Shown one piece after another: positions 23,761 to 35,750 of a DNA stretch of 64,000 nucleotides (its first letter is position 1; each line of letters opens with the position of its first letter). Source of the stretch: Gnetum montanum. Lineage: Eukaryota > Streptophyta > Gnetopsida > Gnetales > Gnetaceae. The notes under the pieces were generated by a model that was not told where the DNA came from, ran no database searches, and saw only the letters and a program-made list of their open reading frames with translations. The stretch lies in assembly GCA_015680685.1 (NCBI GenBank), contig MNCI01008292.1, positions 31,490-95,489 on the forward strand, in the 5' to 3' direction. Both the position numbers and the translations under genes were made by a program.

Positions 23761-25290
23761 ACCCTTAGTGTTTTATGTGATGGGAGTAGAACAATCCATG
23801 GTTAAGGTGGACAACTTGCTAAACACATCTAGCATAACCCTAAGGGCTAATGTTGCAATTACATCAGCTATGGCATTTTCATTTTGAGGTATGTGTTGGA
23901 TATTAATGTCTATGAATTGTTGTAATAAATTCTTCCCTAGGTCTCAGTAAGGTTGTAAGCGCTTAGCTTTGCATACATAGACTTCAATTACTTGGTTAAC
24001 CACAAGTTGTGAATCACCTTTGATGGCTAGGTATCTAATTCCTAGGTCACAAGCTACCATCATTCCTCTAATCAAATCCTCATATTTCTCTTTGTTGTTG
24101 GTACAGGGGAACCCAAAACGATAGGCAAAGGTTTGAATCTCACAAGATGGGAATGTTACAATGGCAATAACACTAGACCCATGGATGGTTGAAGCTTCGT
24201 TGAAGTTCATAATTGCCTCATAACCCTTAGGCACTTGGCTAACTATGTTAATGTGTTCATCAAGGAACTTAGGATCTGTGGCTACTTAGTCATCAATAGG
24301 TGAAATTGTGAGTTGCACAGCTATGACTTGACCTTTTGTTGAGGATTGAGAGATGTAATGGAGGTCAAACTCTACAATTATGGCTTTTCATTAGGCTATA
24401 CAACTACTTTCATAGATGTTGGTCATTATGGCTCTGAGTATGTTGTCCTTGTAAATTGCATTGACTTGGCTTTTGAAGAGGTAGTGTCTCCATTTCTTCA
24501 AAGAGAAGACTAGTGCTAGATAATACTTCTCCACTTCAATGTATCAGGACTCATGGGTTACTAACTCATGGCTAAGGTAGTATACATGCATTTATGCTTC
24601 CTCATCACATTTCTAATAGAGTAGAGAGGAAATGGATGTATCAACAATGGAAAGATAAATGTAAAATGTTTTACCCTCTTGAGAAGAATATATTGTCGGT
24701 AGTTGTGTCAACTCTTGCTTAAGGTTTTCAAAGGCCTCTTAGCATTGAGTCATCCATTCATAGTGAACTCCTTTCTTAAGAAAGTGTTGCATGGGCTGTA
24801 ACTTTTTTGTAAGCCTAGCAATAAACCTATGAATAAATTGTAACCTACCTTGTAATCCTTGAAGCTCTTTAAGGTTGGTAGGTGTTTCTAATTTGGATAT
24901 GGCTTTAACCTTTTCAAGATCTACGTAACTACAAAGCCAAGCATCTTACCGGTCTTGACACTGAAGATATGCTTCTTAGGATTAAGCCTAAGCTCATATT
25001 TGAGGCATCATTTAAGAACAAGATCTAGGTCATTAGCATGATCATTAGCTATCTTAGACTTCATAGATATGTCATCTATGTAATCATTAAGCAAACCTAA
25101 CATGTAATCACTAAAGATATAGGTCATGGCTCTCTAGTGTGTTGCTCTAATGTTCTTAAGGCCAAAGGGCATCATGGTATAACAAAAAGTAGCCAATGGG
25201 GTCATAAAGGTCATGCTAAGTTGGTGCTCTTGGTTGATCACTGTGAGGTCCATGTAGACACAAAGGAAAACTAATTTGCTCCTAGGTACT
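23761..25290 (-). pseudogene. RT, RNase H and archaeal-type RNase H of B1
   Basis: The aRH domain is clear at 23944-24234: NFNEAS, AYRFGFPCTNN, then GDSQLVVNQV. The first catalytic Asp position reads Asn (NFN), the same change as in B2. The primary RNase H occupies about 24350-24700. RT occupies about 24800-25290, with the segment PFGLKN near 25165 and a catalytic DD area near 25070. A second, archaeal-type RNase H is the hallmark of the Tat lineage of Ty3/gypsy. Confidence 0.65.
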
Positions 25291-25949
25291 CATACTTTGA
25301 TCCCACATATCAACTGAAAGCATATTAAGTGGCACCTAGGTAAAAGTAAATAAATAATGTTAAAATGCCATAAAACATATGCACATCTAATGTAATCAAG
25401 ACCATCCAAGGTCATCAATGAGGTAAGGTCAATTTGGAAAAGTGCAATAGAGGTGAACAAAGATCACATAAAGGTTAAGCAAGGGGAAGTATAAGAAGTA
25501 AGGTTACAAATGATCAATATTGATCACAATTTTACTAGTTTAAGGCCTTAATAGGCCTATGATGCCAGTTTAAGGCCTTAGTGAGCCATGGTCATATGGT
25601 GTCAAACGATGGTCAAGGAAGGTCAAACCCCACTATTTAATACCATTTAAAGGTCAAAAAAGGCAAATAGAGCTTTAATAAGACAAAAAATGAACATGTA
25701 AGGTTGTATAATGGCCATAGAAGGTTAACAAGGTCAACAAGGCAACATAAGTCCAAAAATAAGCCAAAACATTACATAATAAGGTTAAAATATAATAAAA
25801 TAAGTTATCTATGTTAAAATTTGGTTAATATAGAATGTTTAGGTTTTTTCTAGTTTTAGGCCTTAGTGGGCCATCTTTTGAGGCTACAAGGCTATTAGAT
25901 GGGTTTAGGCATCAATCAAGGTTATTTCTAGATTTTTTTTTATCAAAAA
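25291..25949. other. Spacer upstream of RT in B1
   Basis: Non-coding. It contains copies of the word 'agtttaaggcctta' (25533-25590) and 'tagttttaggccttagtggg' (25850 region). These resemble the minisatellite cores in the matching spacer of B2 and the words at 22340-22460 downstream of the B1 pol. Confidence 0.4.
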
Positions 25950-28620
25950 ATCAAGTGTTTTGAGGCTTCCATGTTGGGCTCAATGGGGAAACAAGGACCC
26001 TTAGTATGGAGACTAAAGAAAATAGTTTTTGGGATGCTTAGAGTCCATAATTGAGATTCCAAGACCTTCCCAAGGTAGCGTAGGATCATATCCCTCAAAA
26101 TTGAGCACTCTAGAGATCTATAAAGGTCAATAATAGGTTTTGAAGCCTTCCCCCTTTGTTTCCATGTTGGCCAACGTGGAAAAGAGGGGTTTTAGCATGA
26201 AGAACCAACATCAAAGCAAAAATGAGGTCAAACATGATCAAATAGGTAGCTTGACTCTAAATATGGCACTTGTGCATCTCTCGACTTCGATCCAAGGAAA
26301 TTTCAGGTCATTTTGAGTGTCAATCAGTGTCAAAATGGCTTCCCCCCTTTTTCCATACTGGGCATATTATCCTTAGTATGGAAATATAAGGGGCCACTTA
26401 TTTTATAAATTTTGAGTGATTTTGAGGCACTTTGACTAGGTTTCCATGCCCTAGGGTTGTAGACTTCAATTCTGAAAGTTTCTGGCTAATTTCAGACATG
26501 TTTGAGGGTTGTTTAAGGGTACATAAGGTATTCCCCCATATTTCCACATTAGGCAAGTTACTCCAACATGGAAGAATGGTAGGAATAGATTTTGAAGGCT
26601 GAAATGAGGTTAGACCTAAAAACTCTTGAGGCTATGAGGTCCTAGGCTTTTCCGATGTAGATCTTTGGCTTCTAAGAGTGCCATCTTGCCTCTAAAAGTG
26701 GAAAAACAACTTCCCCTCCTTATTTCCACACTAGAGAAGTTACTCTAACATGGAAGAAGAAATAATCATAGATCTAGACCAATTTGGATCACACAATCAA
26801 CTATGCATGTTACCTTTCAGAGTTGTCAGGGTCAAGGGCTATGGATCCATGTCAAAATTTAGCAATTTTGAGCATCGCTAAATGGTTTTTTGGCTTTCCC
26901 CTTGCTTCCACATTTAGGATGGAGAGCTTAGCATGGAAAATAATGGGAAATTAATTTTTTGTAATTTGGAATCAATTATGTCAAGTCTAAGGTCTTCAAC
27001 CACTACTACCAAGGTTCTGGAGTGCATGAAAGTTCATTTAATGTCATTCTTTGGGAGCTCCAAACAAGTCTCCCCTTAAGTTTCCATACTGAGGATACCA
27101 CCTTTAATATGGAAAAAGGGATCCCCAATGTGGAAGAACCATGCAACTTAAATCTAGGCTAATGTTAACCTCAATTAACTATGCATGTCAGCCTTCGGGG
27201 TTACTAGGGTCAAGGACTAGGGTTTGATGTTAAGTTTTGGTACTTTTGAGTATTTCTAAGTGTTTCATATGATTCCCCATTTCTTCCACACTAGGGATGG
27301 AGATCTTAGCATGGAAATTTATGGGGAATTAATTTTTTACCTTCTTACATCAATTTCTTAAAGTTTGAAGGCTCTGAACAATGTCAACAGGGTCCTAGAG
27401 TGCATGCAAGTTTAGTTAATGTTGTTCTAAGGTAGTTATGAATTCCAAATGGGTTTCCTCCTTAATTTCAAAGCTAAGCACCATGGAGGGGGGAATTCCC
27501 AATGTGAATACACCATAAAACTTAGATCTACCTTAGTTTTGACTTCAAACGACCATGCATGTCAACCTTCGAGGTTGTTAGGGTTGAAGACTAAGGTTTG
27601 GAGTCAAAATTAGTCATTTTATAGGTTTTCCAATTGGGTTTTAAGATTTCCCCTCTTTTCCCATTCTAGGGATAGTATACCTAGTGTGGAAAATTATGGA
27701 AAATAGATTTTCATATGTTTGCATCATTTTTGATCATGCATGTAGGTCCTTGAGGTTACTAGTGATGATGGTTAATGCCTAGTGTCAAAATTTTGCTATT
27801 TTCAAGGTTGATGAGTGGTTTTTTAGCTTCCCCCTCTTTTTCATGTTAAGGCTTCCATGCTCAATGTGGAAAATTGAGGAAAAATTCTTTTGATCATTGT
27901 TTATCACTTTTGGTCATGCATGTAGGCTTCTAAGGTTACTAGCATTGACTACTAACATCTGATGTCAAATTTTGGTTATTTCAAGGGTCACTAGGTAAAT
28001 TTTGGGCTTCCCCACATTTTTCCATGCTAGGGATTATATGATAAGCATGGAAAATTTTAGGGGGAGCTTTTTTAATTTTTTATGATTAATCTGGCTATGC
28101 ATGAGTGTCCACAAGGTTACTGGTGTTGGCCATAAGTATCTAAGGCCAAGATCTTGTTATTTTGGAGGCTATGAGGGGGTTTTTAAGCTTCCCCCATTTC
28201 CTCCACACTAAGGGTTGAAGGATCAACATGGAAAAGGTCTCCCTCTATCAAGATACTCAAATCTAAGCCAAATCAATAGCTGATTGACCATGCAAGTCAA
28301 CCTCCAAGGTTGCCAATGTCAACAATCAATATTTGGTGTCAAGATTTGATAATTTGGAGGCTTCTAAGTGCCTCATGCAATCTCCCCCTTTTCTTCCACA
28401 CTAGGCATGGTGGACCTAGTGTGTATGAGAGGGGGATGAAATTTCTATGTCATATTTAACCAATTTTGGAGCTTTCAGAAGCTCCAAAGGGTTTTTGCAG
28501 GGTCTAGGGATCACCGAGCATCAAGAAATGGTCATTAGGTCATTAATTTTAGTTATTTTTGAGTTCCCCCCATCTATCTAGGATAAGGTTAAGAGGTTCA
28601 ACATGGAAGAACCTTTCCCC
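25950..28620. repeat. Degenerate tandem array, about 186-bp period, 14-15 copies
   Basis: A landmark of the form CCCC-(C/T)n-TTCCA-(C/T)-(A/G)-CT recurs at about 25967, 26160, 26351, 26542, 26724, 26906, 27082, 27284, 27467, 27658, 27840, 28020, 28199, 28394 and 28572. Spacing is 176-202 bp, mean about 186. Around each landmark is a short inverted repeat, TTCCATACT ... AGTATGGAA in the clearest copies. Between landmarks a second recurring block reads roughly 'tgcatgtcaacctt(c)gaggtt(g/a)(t/c)tagggtcaa'. There is no coding capacity. The array sits in the PR-RT spacer of B1. Confidence 0.75.
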
Positions 28621-28874
28621 AATGTGAAAAACACTAAATCCTAGTTTTTGACTAGTTTTTACTAGGTCTTGTGGGATTCTGAGGCTGTTAGGAATGCGTG
28701 GAGGGGTTCTACAATTTGGCTGAGAGGCCACTATCAATTGTAGATTAGTAACAATAACACTAAATAATATTTTTCCATAATGCTCTAGGAAGAAGGTATC
28801 AATAACGCTAAATAATATTTTGTTCATAACACTCCAGGGAGAGAGTATTAGTAATGAAAAATAATATTTTATCC

Positions 28875-28993
28875 NNNNNNNNNNNNNNNNNNNNNNNNNN
28901 NNNNNNNNNNNNNNNNNNNNNNNNNNNNNNNNNNNNNNNNNNNNNNNNNNNNNNNNNNNNNNNNNNNNNNNNNNNNNNNNNNNNNNNNNNNNN
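28875..28993. other. Assembly gap (119 N)
   Basis: A run of N adjoining tandem repeats on its right, so the gap probably reflects a collapsed array. Confidence 0.99.
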
Positions 28994-28994
28994 C

Positions 28995-29446
28995 CATAAC
29001 AAAATATCCCCATTAACCAATACTTTGGATTTCAAATGTCTTTGGATTTATGATTTTAAAAAAAACATTTTGGGTTCCACAAAACTAATATATTTTTTAG
29101 GTTTGGGTTTCATTGAATTTATTTTTAAATTTAGAAAAACTCATAACAAAATGTCTTCATTAACCAATACTCTGGGTTTCAAATGTCTTAGGGTTTATGG
29201 TTAAAAAAAATTTGGGTTTCATACAACTAATATTATTTTAAGGTTTGGGTTACACTGAATTTATTTTTAAATTTAAGAAAACTCATAACAAAATATCCCA
29301 TAAACCAATACTTTGGATTTGAAATATCTTTGGGTTTAGATTTAAAAAAAAAACATTTTGGATTCCACACAACTAATTTTTTTAGGTTTGGGTTTCATTG
29401 AAAATATTTAAAAATTTAAAAAAAAAACTCATAACAAAATACCACT
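28995..29446. repeat. Tandem repeat, about 145-bp period, three copies and a partial fourth
   Basis: The word CATAACAAAAT recurs at 28995, 29142, 29284 and 29430 (spacings 147, 142 and 146). Each unit contains 'ccaatactttgg(a/g)tt', a 'aggtttgggtt' block and a T-rich end. It may continue into the gap. Left of the gap (28740-28870) a different short repeat recurs twice ('aacactaaataatattt'). Confidence 0.8.
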
Positions 29447-29639
29447 CCTACCTTTGTACAAAAATCATAACAAGCATACTTCTATTTCAATTGCTAACTA
29501 AAATAGTATTTAGCAATCAAATTTGGATGAAAAAATAGAATTTTACATCCAACTACCTATTTTGAAAAAAGAAAGAAAAAATTTAAAATAAAAAATAAAG
29601 AGATTTTCTAACAAGAAATGCACCTTGTAACTTAGGTAG
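29447..29639. other. AT-rich junction sequence
   Basis: No feature recognised between the 145-bp array and the truncated A1 LTR. Confidence 0.4.
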
Positions 29640-30061
29640 ATTGTCACCTAGGTAGCTTAATTTAGCTTAATTTATTAAAAAATTAAAGGAAATTATATAA
29701 AACATTAAATACATAAACAAACGATTAATTTATTTCAAGCTACTACAAGGTTTATTAGAAAGCACATCTTTATTGCCGCACACACTACTGTGCTCAGGTA
29801 CAACAATGCTTGAATAAAGATTAGCACACTCTTTGACTCCTACCATCGGCACTTATAAAAAATATTTTAACTTTTAAATGACAAAATTATCAGAGCTCAG
29901 CTACAACTATGACAAGATATGCCATAAACATGGTGGGTAAGCCCATATTTATAGGCAAAAACAAACACTACATCGACGAGGCCATGTTAACACATCAAAT
30001 CATGCATCAACAGGACTTAGTTGATAGGGCCCAATCAACACACCCAATTTATGATTCATCA
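29640..30061 (-). repeat. Truncated 5' LTR of A1
   Basis: It aligns with the right half of the LTR at 10761-11627 (from about 11215 to 11627), ending in the same 'caatttatgattcatca'. The inner part of the LTR (R/U5 side) and the PBS are missing. The minus-strand TATA area is at about 29946-29954. The plus-strand ORF at 29909-30148 is an antisense artefact. Confidence 0.7.
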
Positions 30062-30834
30062 AGATTCAACCTAGTCATAAGATTATCTCATCCCTACTCA
30101 ACCAATAAGGTTCATTTTTATGAGATTCATACAAAAATCAATATTTGAGGGATAATTTTATGATTTCTTTCTTATCCTTAATACCTAGGTTATAATCTTG
30201 CTATGAGAGGGTAAGACTATATCATACTTACCAAATCATAATGTAAAAGTATTATGTTTTGCATTTAAGGGTTGGATATCATTTATAATTATCAGAGTCA
30301 TCCAGAAGTCATCATTTTGTCTATGTATTAGCCTAGGAATGTCAATTTGGAAAAATAAGTTATCTTGCTCCTTTAATATCTTGGAAATTAAAATTTATTT
30401 TCAAACCCTAAAACCATATCCAACTTGTTGTACTTGTTGAGATGATTCCAATGGTACAAATTTCATTCCAATTGAACTTACAAATTGTGAGATATCAATG
30501 TTTAAAGTTTTTTGTTATGCATGTCCAAATAAAATAATGATCACAAGTTTTGAAAATGAGAGGTTGCAAGTTCGAATCACAACCCCAAAGTGATATATAT
30601 ATAAAGGGCCATGCAGGCCCCCACAAGAAGTTACACAAGCTGAGCAATGAGTCATGGTAGCCCTGCAAAGGGCCCCATAGTGGACCACCTAGGCCTCATG
30701 GGTCCTATAGAAAAACTAGCTCTTAGATCTTGGAGCCAAAGGTTCCATAGCACTATAGGAGGAAACTAGAGGAGCATGTGGCTTCACTACCTCCATACCC
30801 ACATTAGCATCAACAACAACAATAATTGGTGACC
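30062..30834. other. Flanking repetitive DNA between A1 and A2
   Basis: No gene recognised. A short stretch at 30568-30595 ('aggttgcaagttcgaatca') resembles an RNA polymerase III B box, but no A box or tail was found. The pre-insertion sequence resumes at 40158 on the other side of A2. Confidence 0.35.
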
Positions 30835-30839
30835 ATGCC

Positions 30840-31284
30840 TGATGAGCGACAAGGTATTCCTACACTCAACCATACAAATACAAGCATCCACACATGATCC
30901 TGTCGAATTCCAAGGACTAAGTGCCTATGTGCCTTTGTGGAACAAGGACGGGTTGGTTAATCATTATCTTTCCAAGCTTACTTGTATGTCACGATTGTAT
31001 GGTTAAGTAAACTTGAGGCATATGATTTTTATAGCTTTTATGTTTTTATGTCCTATGCTAATAGGGAAGCAGAGAGATAACTAAGTGACTAATTTAACTT
31101 AACTACTCATTAAATAGGATTTAATTAATCCTAACACTAGTATCCGTTTTCACTTGTTGTGCACATCTTGAACCAATGCAACACTACTAAGATTACCAAA
31201 CGCTAATCGTTACTAGGTTACCAAGTGTTACACACATGCTCGAAGTGATCGTACTGATGTATTTACCTAGGAGAGTTGTAGGGG

Positions 31285-31316
<32 letters not shown>

Positions 31317-31698
31317 AACATTAATTAACTAAGAAAGAATTTAATAACAGTAATTAACATTAACTAATCTATTCTAGATGCTGCAAGGTTTATCATAAAG
31401 TTCATCTTTATTGTCGTCTGTAAGGTGTGCTCAGGTACACAATGCTCAAATAAAGATCCGTTCACTTTATGACTCCTATTGCAGGCACATAGAAATAATT
31501 CCAACTCTAGGATGGAGAAAAGGTAATAGTTCGGCTAAGGGTCTAACTATCTAATGCAAAACCAAGTGCGCCTGCCTCTTATTTATAGGTAAGGAAGCAT
31601 GTCCCGATATCAGGTATTCGACATCGCATGGTAGGCTCTGATATCGTGGACTTGATATCATGGATGCAATATCGTGGTCCCAATATCACAGTTCATCA
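30840..31698 (-). repeat. 3' LTR of A2
   Basis: 859 bp, plus-strand text TGATGAGCGAC to GTTCATCA. The U3 side (31600-31698) contains about six ATATC/GATATC words. A (GA)n microsatellite lies at 31283-31312 and corresponds to the one in the other LTR (39738-39776), so it was in the element before insertion. Confidence 0.9.
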
Positions 31699-33599
31699 TA
31701 CCCCCACGACTGAATGAAAACTCATCCTCGAGTTCCTTACAAAATATTGGGAAGGTATGGGATTATTAACTAATTGAAAACTGATGGTACAATGGGATGA
31801 AAGACTCAACATGGCCAGTGAACAGATCAATAAGCATATTAAAACATTACTGTTCATGACCATTATGGTGAACACTCGTACATAAATGACATCCAAGCCT
31901 TTATTTGGCAACTTGGAGAGAAAGAGATAGGAAAATAGGATGAAGCGTGTTGCCACCAATGCCAAGATTGTGCCTTCCATTGTTTATCCATAGCCGTGCC
32001 ACCAAACTTGATCCTTTCATAAACATTCCAGTTCTAGACCATCCTAAGTGCTTCCTCCAAGCTAAGTCCATTGTTTGTATGATTTCCATCTACACACACA
32101 ACACAGTCACAAATGAGCAAGGGTAGATGAACCACAATGCAATTGACACCTTGCCTCAATATGAAGCACATTGGCTAAGTTGTGGTTATGGCAGAAACTG
32201 GTTCAAGGATTTATCACGGGTGACTACCCAAGGTGTAGGGGTTAGGCAAATAGTAGAATGGAAAAAATTGAAAATTTGTGCCAGGGCCCCCATGACTAAG
32301 AGCGAACCCCTGGTAGCTATAAGATGGAAAAATATGAGGAACAAGAAAGATGGGAAAAATAACAACAGCAATGCCAATAAAATGGATGTCATGGATGGGG
32401 ATGAAACAAGGGATGATTAATTGCAGAAAAATTTTAAGGAAAAGAAGTTAACAATTGCACCAAAAAGAATGCTAGTGGGTCCTCCCCAAAGCAAGCTCAT
32501 GTCGTTTATTCCCTAACAAACCCACAAACCAAAGAGCACATAGTTTCTACGAATGTCATTTGGAAGAAAAAGTTAAAAACTTACCCACAAGAATTTACCA
32601 AAGAAAAATAATGCATCAACCTAGAGATAGACTAATGGTAAAACTGGAAATGAGGTGAAAAATGGAAAGAAATATGAAGAGGAGAGAATGGAAGGGAATC
32701 CCAAGAACAAGGTTCTATAAAGTCTCATGTGTATTTCATGGTTAATGTGACTAAGTAGAACTCATTCCAAATCTGGACTCAAACCAACCACATTCAGTGA
32801 CCTCGCATCAATACACTTGACCAATCCATCCTCCTGAAGCAACAAGAATGCCTTCACAAGGAGTGACCACCATCCCAAGGAGAGCGAGATGGAGAAGCAA
32901 GAGGCAAGAAAGGACCTTAGTTAAAAGGAACCTTCAAACATGGGTAACATGTCTTTCCAATGGCATAACCAGTTCTTGTAGCCCATATTGCTTTATTATG
33001 TCTAAGGGGTGTGCTTTGAATTCTCACTTTTTTCTATTTTTTTTTCTTTTTTTTCTTTTTTTTTTACATCAGAACCACACCATGCAAAGACTTATTTTTA
33101 TTCACTCAACTTCCTGATATTTGAACAATGTTAAAATGGCGGAAAACCTGAAAAAAAGGCATCCAAGCACCTAAGAGAATGGCCAGCACAAATGCATCGA
33201 ATCCCCTTGAAGTCACACCATTTTCATCCTTTGAGTCTTTCCTTGGCTTAAAAAATACCCAGCCACCAATTTATTAACAGGTTTACTTAGAAAAAAGGGA
33301 CTGTATAGTTCCAAGCCAAAAGAGACCCTAGAGTTGAATGGATGAGTGGACGACGTGGACTCATTGCCTATTTTACCAAAAGAACCATACCATAATATCA
33401 GCATCATAATTCAAAGGTAAAAACCAAACATTAGAAATTAATATGATATAATTCAATCCACCATCATGAGCACTTATTGGATGATGAATCAAAGTAAATC
33501 AAGTAAACAAATAAATAGTAAAAATATGAACGATGGTGTAAAATAAAAATAAGAAAAGTTGGAAAAATGTGTAAAACAAAAAATCAAAAAGAACTAAGG
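31699..33599 (-). other. Spacer of A2 between integrase and 3' LTR
   Basis: It starts (minus-strand end) with PPT GTGGGGGTA. Blocks at 31735-31775 and 32150-32600 match the A1 spacer at 11650-11690 and 14780-15520. The long coiled-coil accessory ORF of A1 and A3 is absent. The ORFs seen here (31696-31980, 31901-32089 and 32127-32420) have no homologue in the other copies. A T-rich run is at 33028-33065. Confidence 0.5.
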
Positions 33600-34330
33600 G
33601 GTGGTATGGTATTGTCAGTTTGTGATCAACCCCTAAGTGTTGCATTAATTTTTGAAAATTTGCACCTGTGAAGTGTGTACCATTGTCTAAAATAAGTGCA
33701 CATGGCACACCAAACCTATTTATGATTTGTTGTTGAACAAATCGTGCAACTATAGATGATGTACAATCCTTAACAATAGTTGCTTCTGCCCATTTTTTTA
33801 GGTAATCAACAGCAACAACAATATAAGATTTTCCATTGGATATTGGTGTAATTAGCCCCATAAAATCAATTTCCCAAATGTTGAAAGGTTCTAAAGGTTG
33901 GATCCATTTTTGTGGATCCTCCATTCTAGCAGTCATTTCCCCATCACGTTGATAGTGCTCACAAGATTGGATGAAATGATGGGTGTCCCAAAACAATGTA
34001 GGCCATTAATATCTTGTAAGTAAGATCTTAATGGTTGTTTGTCTCCTGATGTAATGACCCCTACAAGGACCCTCATGAGCATCTTGGAGAACTCAAAGTT
34101 GATCTATATCAGGAACACACCGTTGAACCAAGCCATCAGGACACACCTTGTAAAGTTTCCCATTCATCTCCATAAAGTACTTGGCTTGGTGAAGAAACTA
34201 TTGTTTCTTCTTAAGGTTCAACTCTTGTGGTGTTTGTTGGGTGAGGAGATAGGTAAGAATGCTATTGTACTAGTTTTTCTACATGGGTGATTGATTATTC
34301 ACTACACCAGCAAAGAAGAATGCATCAGGG
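33600..34330 (-). pseudogene. Truncated integrase of A2
   Basis: The minus strand contains the end of the zinc-binding domain (SCEHYQ near 33960, where the second Cys of C-x2-C reads Tyr), then the core: WEIDFMGLI with the first Asp, VDYLKKWAEA, and CALILDNGTHF with the second Asp. The homology stops right after IPYHP at 33597-33605. The part that normally follows, with the third catalytic residue (Glu) and the C-terminal domain, is gone and unrelated AT-rich sequence follows. Confidence 0.8.
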
Positions 34331-35750
34331 AAATGATCAGAAATTGGATACTCATCCTCTTTGTTGTCCCATCGCAACCAAGATGAATGATCCGCAATTA
34401 CATTCTCAGTGCCTTTTCCATCAATCATTGTTAAATGGAACTCTTATAGGATTACAAGCCATCAAATGATGCGAGGGCTTACCATTGGCTTATTCATGAG
34501 GAACCAGATTGCACTATGATCTGTATGTATATATACTTTATATCCCAATACATAGTGTCTAAACTTTTCTAGTGCAAACACTACAGCCATTAATTCTTTC
34601 TCTATTGTAGTGTAGTTAATCTATGCACCAACGATACTTCTACTTGCATAGTGGATGTAATAAGGATGCTTTTGGTCATCTAACTATGTAAGTACGACTC
34701 CTAAGGCATAGTTGGACATGTCAGTCATGATATGGAATGGTTTGGACTAGTTAGGAGCTTGTAAAATGGGTGTTTCTACTAGCTTCTATTTCAGATTTTG
34801 GAAAGATAACTCGCATTTCCTAGTGCATTCAAAAGGTACGTCCTTTTTCATTAATTCCACCAATGGTTTGGCAACCTTTAAAAAGTTCTCAATAAATCTC
34901 CTATAGTAGCTAGTGTGTCTAAGGAATGATCGAATATCTTTGACAGTTTTCGGTTGATGGGTAATTCCTTAGATAACTTTGATTTTCTCAGGATCTACCT
35001 TTATCCCTGTATCTAAAATTTTGTGCCCTAGTACTACACCTTCTTGGACCATCAAATGGCTTTTCTACCAGTTGAGCCTCAAATTGGTTTCTACACATCT
35101 TTTTTAACACATGCTCTAACCGATCCAAGGCTTTATCAATGTTTGCTCCATAAATGGAGAAGTCATCCATAAAAACCTCCACACCATTTCCTATCTGCTG
35201 CTAGAATATGCTTAGAACTAATTTTTGAAATGTTGTAGGGGCATTACACAAGCCAAATGACATCTATTTGTATTCAAATGTTCCCCAAGGACTAGTGAAC
35301 ATAGTCTTCGCTTGGTCTTCTAGGGCTATTTGTATTTGGTTGTACCCACTGTATCCATCTAGAAAACTATAGTAGCAATGCCCTATGATGGTGTCTAAGA
35401 CCTGGTTGACAAATGGCAATGGAAAGTGATCTTTGAATGTTGCCATATTTAGTAGCCTAAAATCTATGCACATCCTCCATTTATCTCACTTTTTAGCCAC
35501 AATAAATAAGGAGCTAACCCATTCGCTATCAGCAATGGGGTATATGAACCCAGCCTTGAGAACCTATTCGATTTCTTCCTTAACTACTTACTTCAGCTTT
35601 GGGTTCAATAGCCTCTGTGGTTGTCTTCAAGGCTTCATGAAGGGATCAGTGTAAATTCTATGCTAACATATCCTAGGATCTTTTCCAGTTAATTTAGGAT
35701 ATGACCAAGCAAAGGCTTTCGACTATTTATTTATTACCTTTAGCAATCTC
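34331..35750 (-). pseudogene. Reverse transcriptase-RNase H of A2
   Basis: RT: MCIDFRLLNMATFKDHFPLP (from 35473), FLDGYSGYNQIQI (about 35350), SFGLCNAPTTFQ (about 35240) and the catalytic FMDDFSIYG (about 35165). RNase H: KELMAVVFALEKFRHYVLGY and a THTDHSAIW-like block at 34500-34620. A frame change near 35095 and several stops are present. The plus-strand ORF at 35433-35654 is a shadow. FMDD instead of YVDD is shared with A1, so it is a family trait. Confidence 0.8.

Larger units (their letters stand above)
20676..28870 (-). mobile_element. Old Tat/Ogre-like element B1, 3' half, nested in A1
   Basis: Minus-strand order: satellite-like spacer (25950-28620), RT-RNase H-aRH (23761-25290), integrase (22480-23760), short 3' UTR, PPT and 3' LTR (about 20676-22228). 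It is related to the younger B2 element at 52310-64000. Both share the PPT block (22220-22290 against 53440-53520), the integrase C-terminus, the archaeal-type second RNase H, and repeats upstream of RT. Gag, protease and the 5' LTR were not found, so the right boundary is uncertain. Confidence 0.6.
10761..30061 (-). mobile_element. Athila-like Ty3/gypsy element A1, nested and decayed
   Basis: Read on the minus strand from right to left: a 5' LTR fragment (29640-30061), gag C-terminus and protease (20260-20675), RT-RNase H (18040-19390), integrase (16640-17900), a non-coding spacer with a promoter-like site, an env-position ORF (11880-14480), PPT, and a 3' LTR (10761-11627). The outer ends are TGATGA...TCATCA, flanked by GGATT on the left (10756-10760) and AGATT on the right (30062-30066), a plausible 5-bp target duplication with one change. 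A Tat-like element (B1) separates gag from the 5' LTR. The 5' part of gag and the PBS are missing. Confidence 0.65.

Noticed and set aside
30568-30595. Possible tRNA-derived SINE B box
   Set aside because: Only one loosely matching box; no A box at the right distance, no tail and no target duplication.
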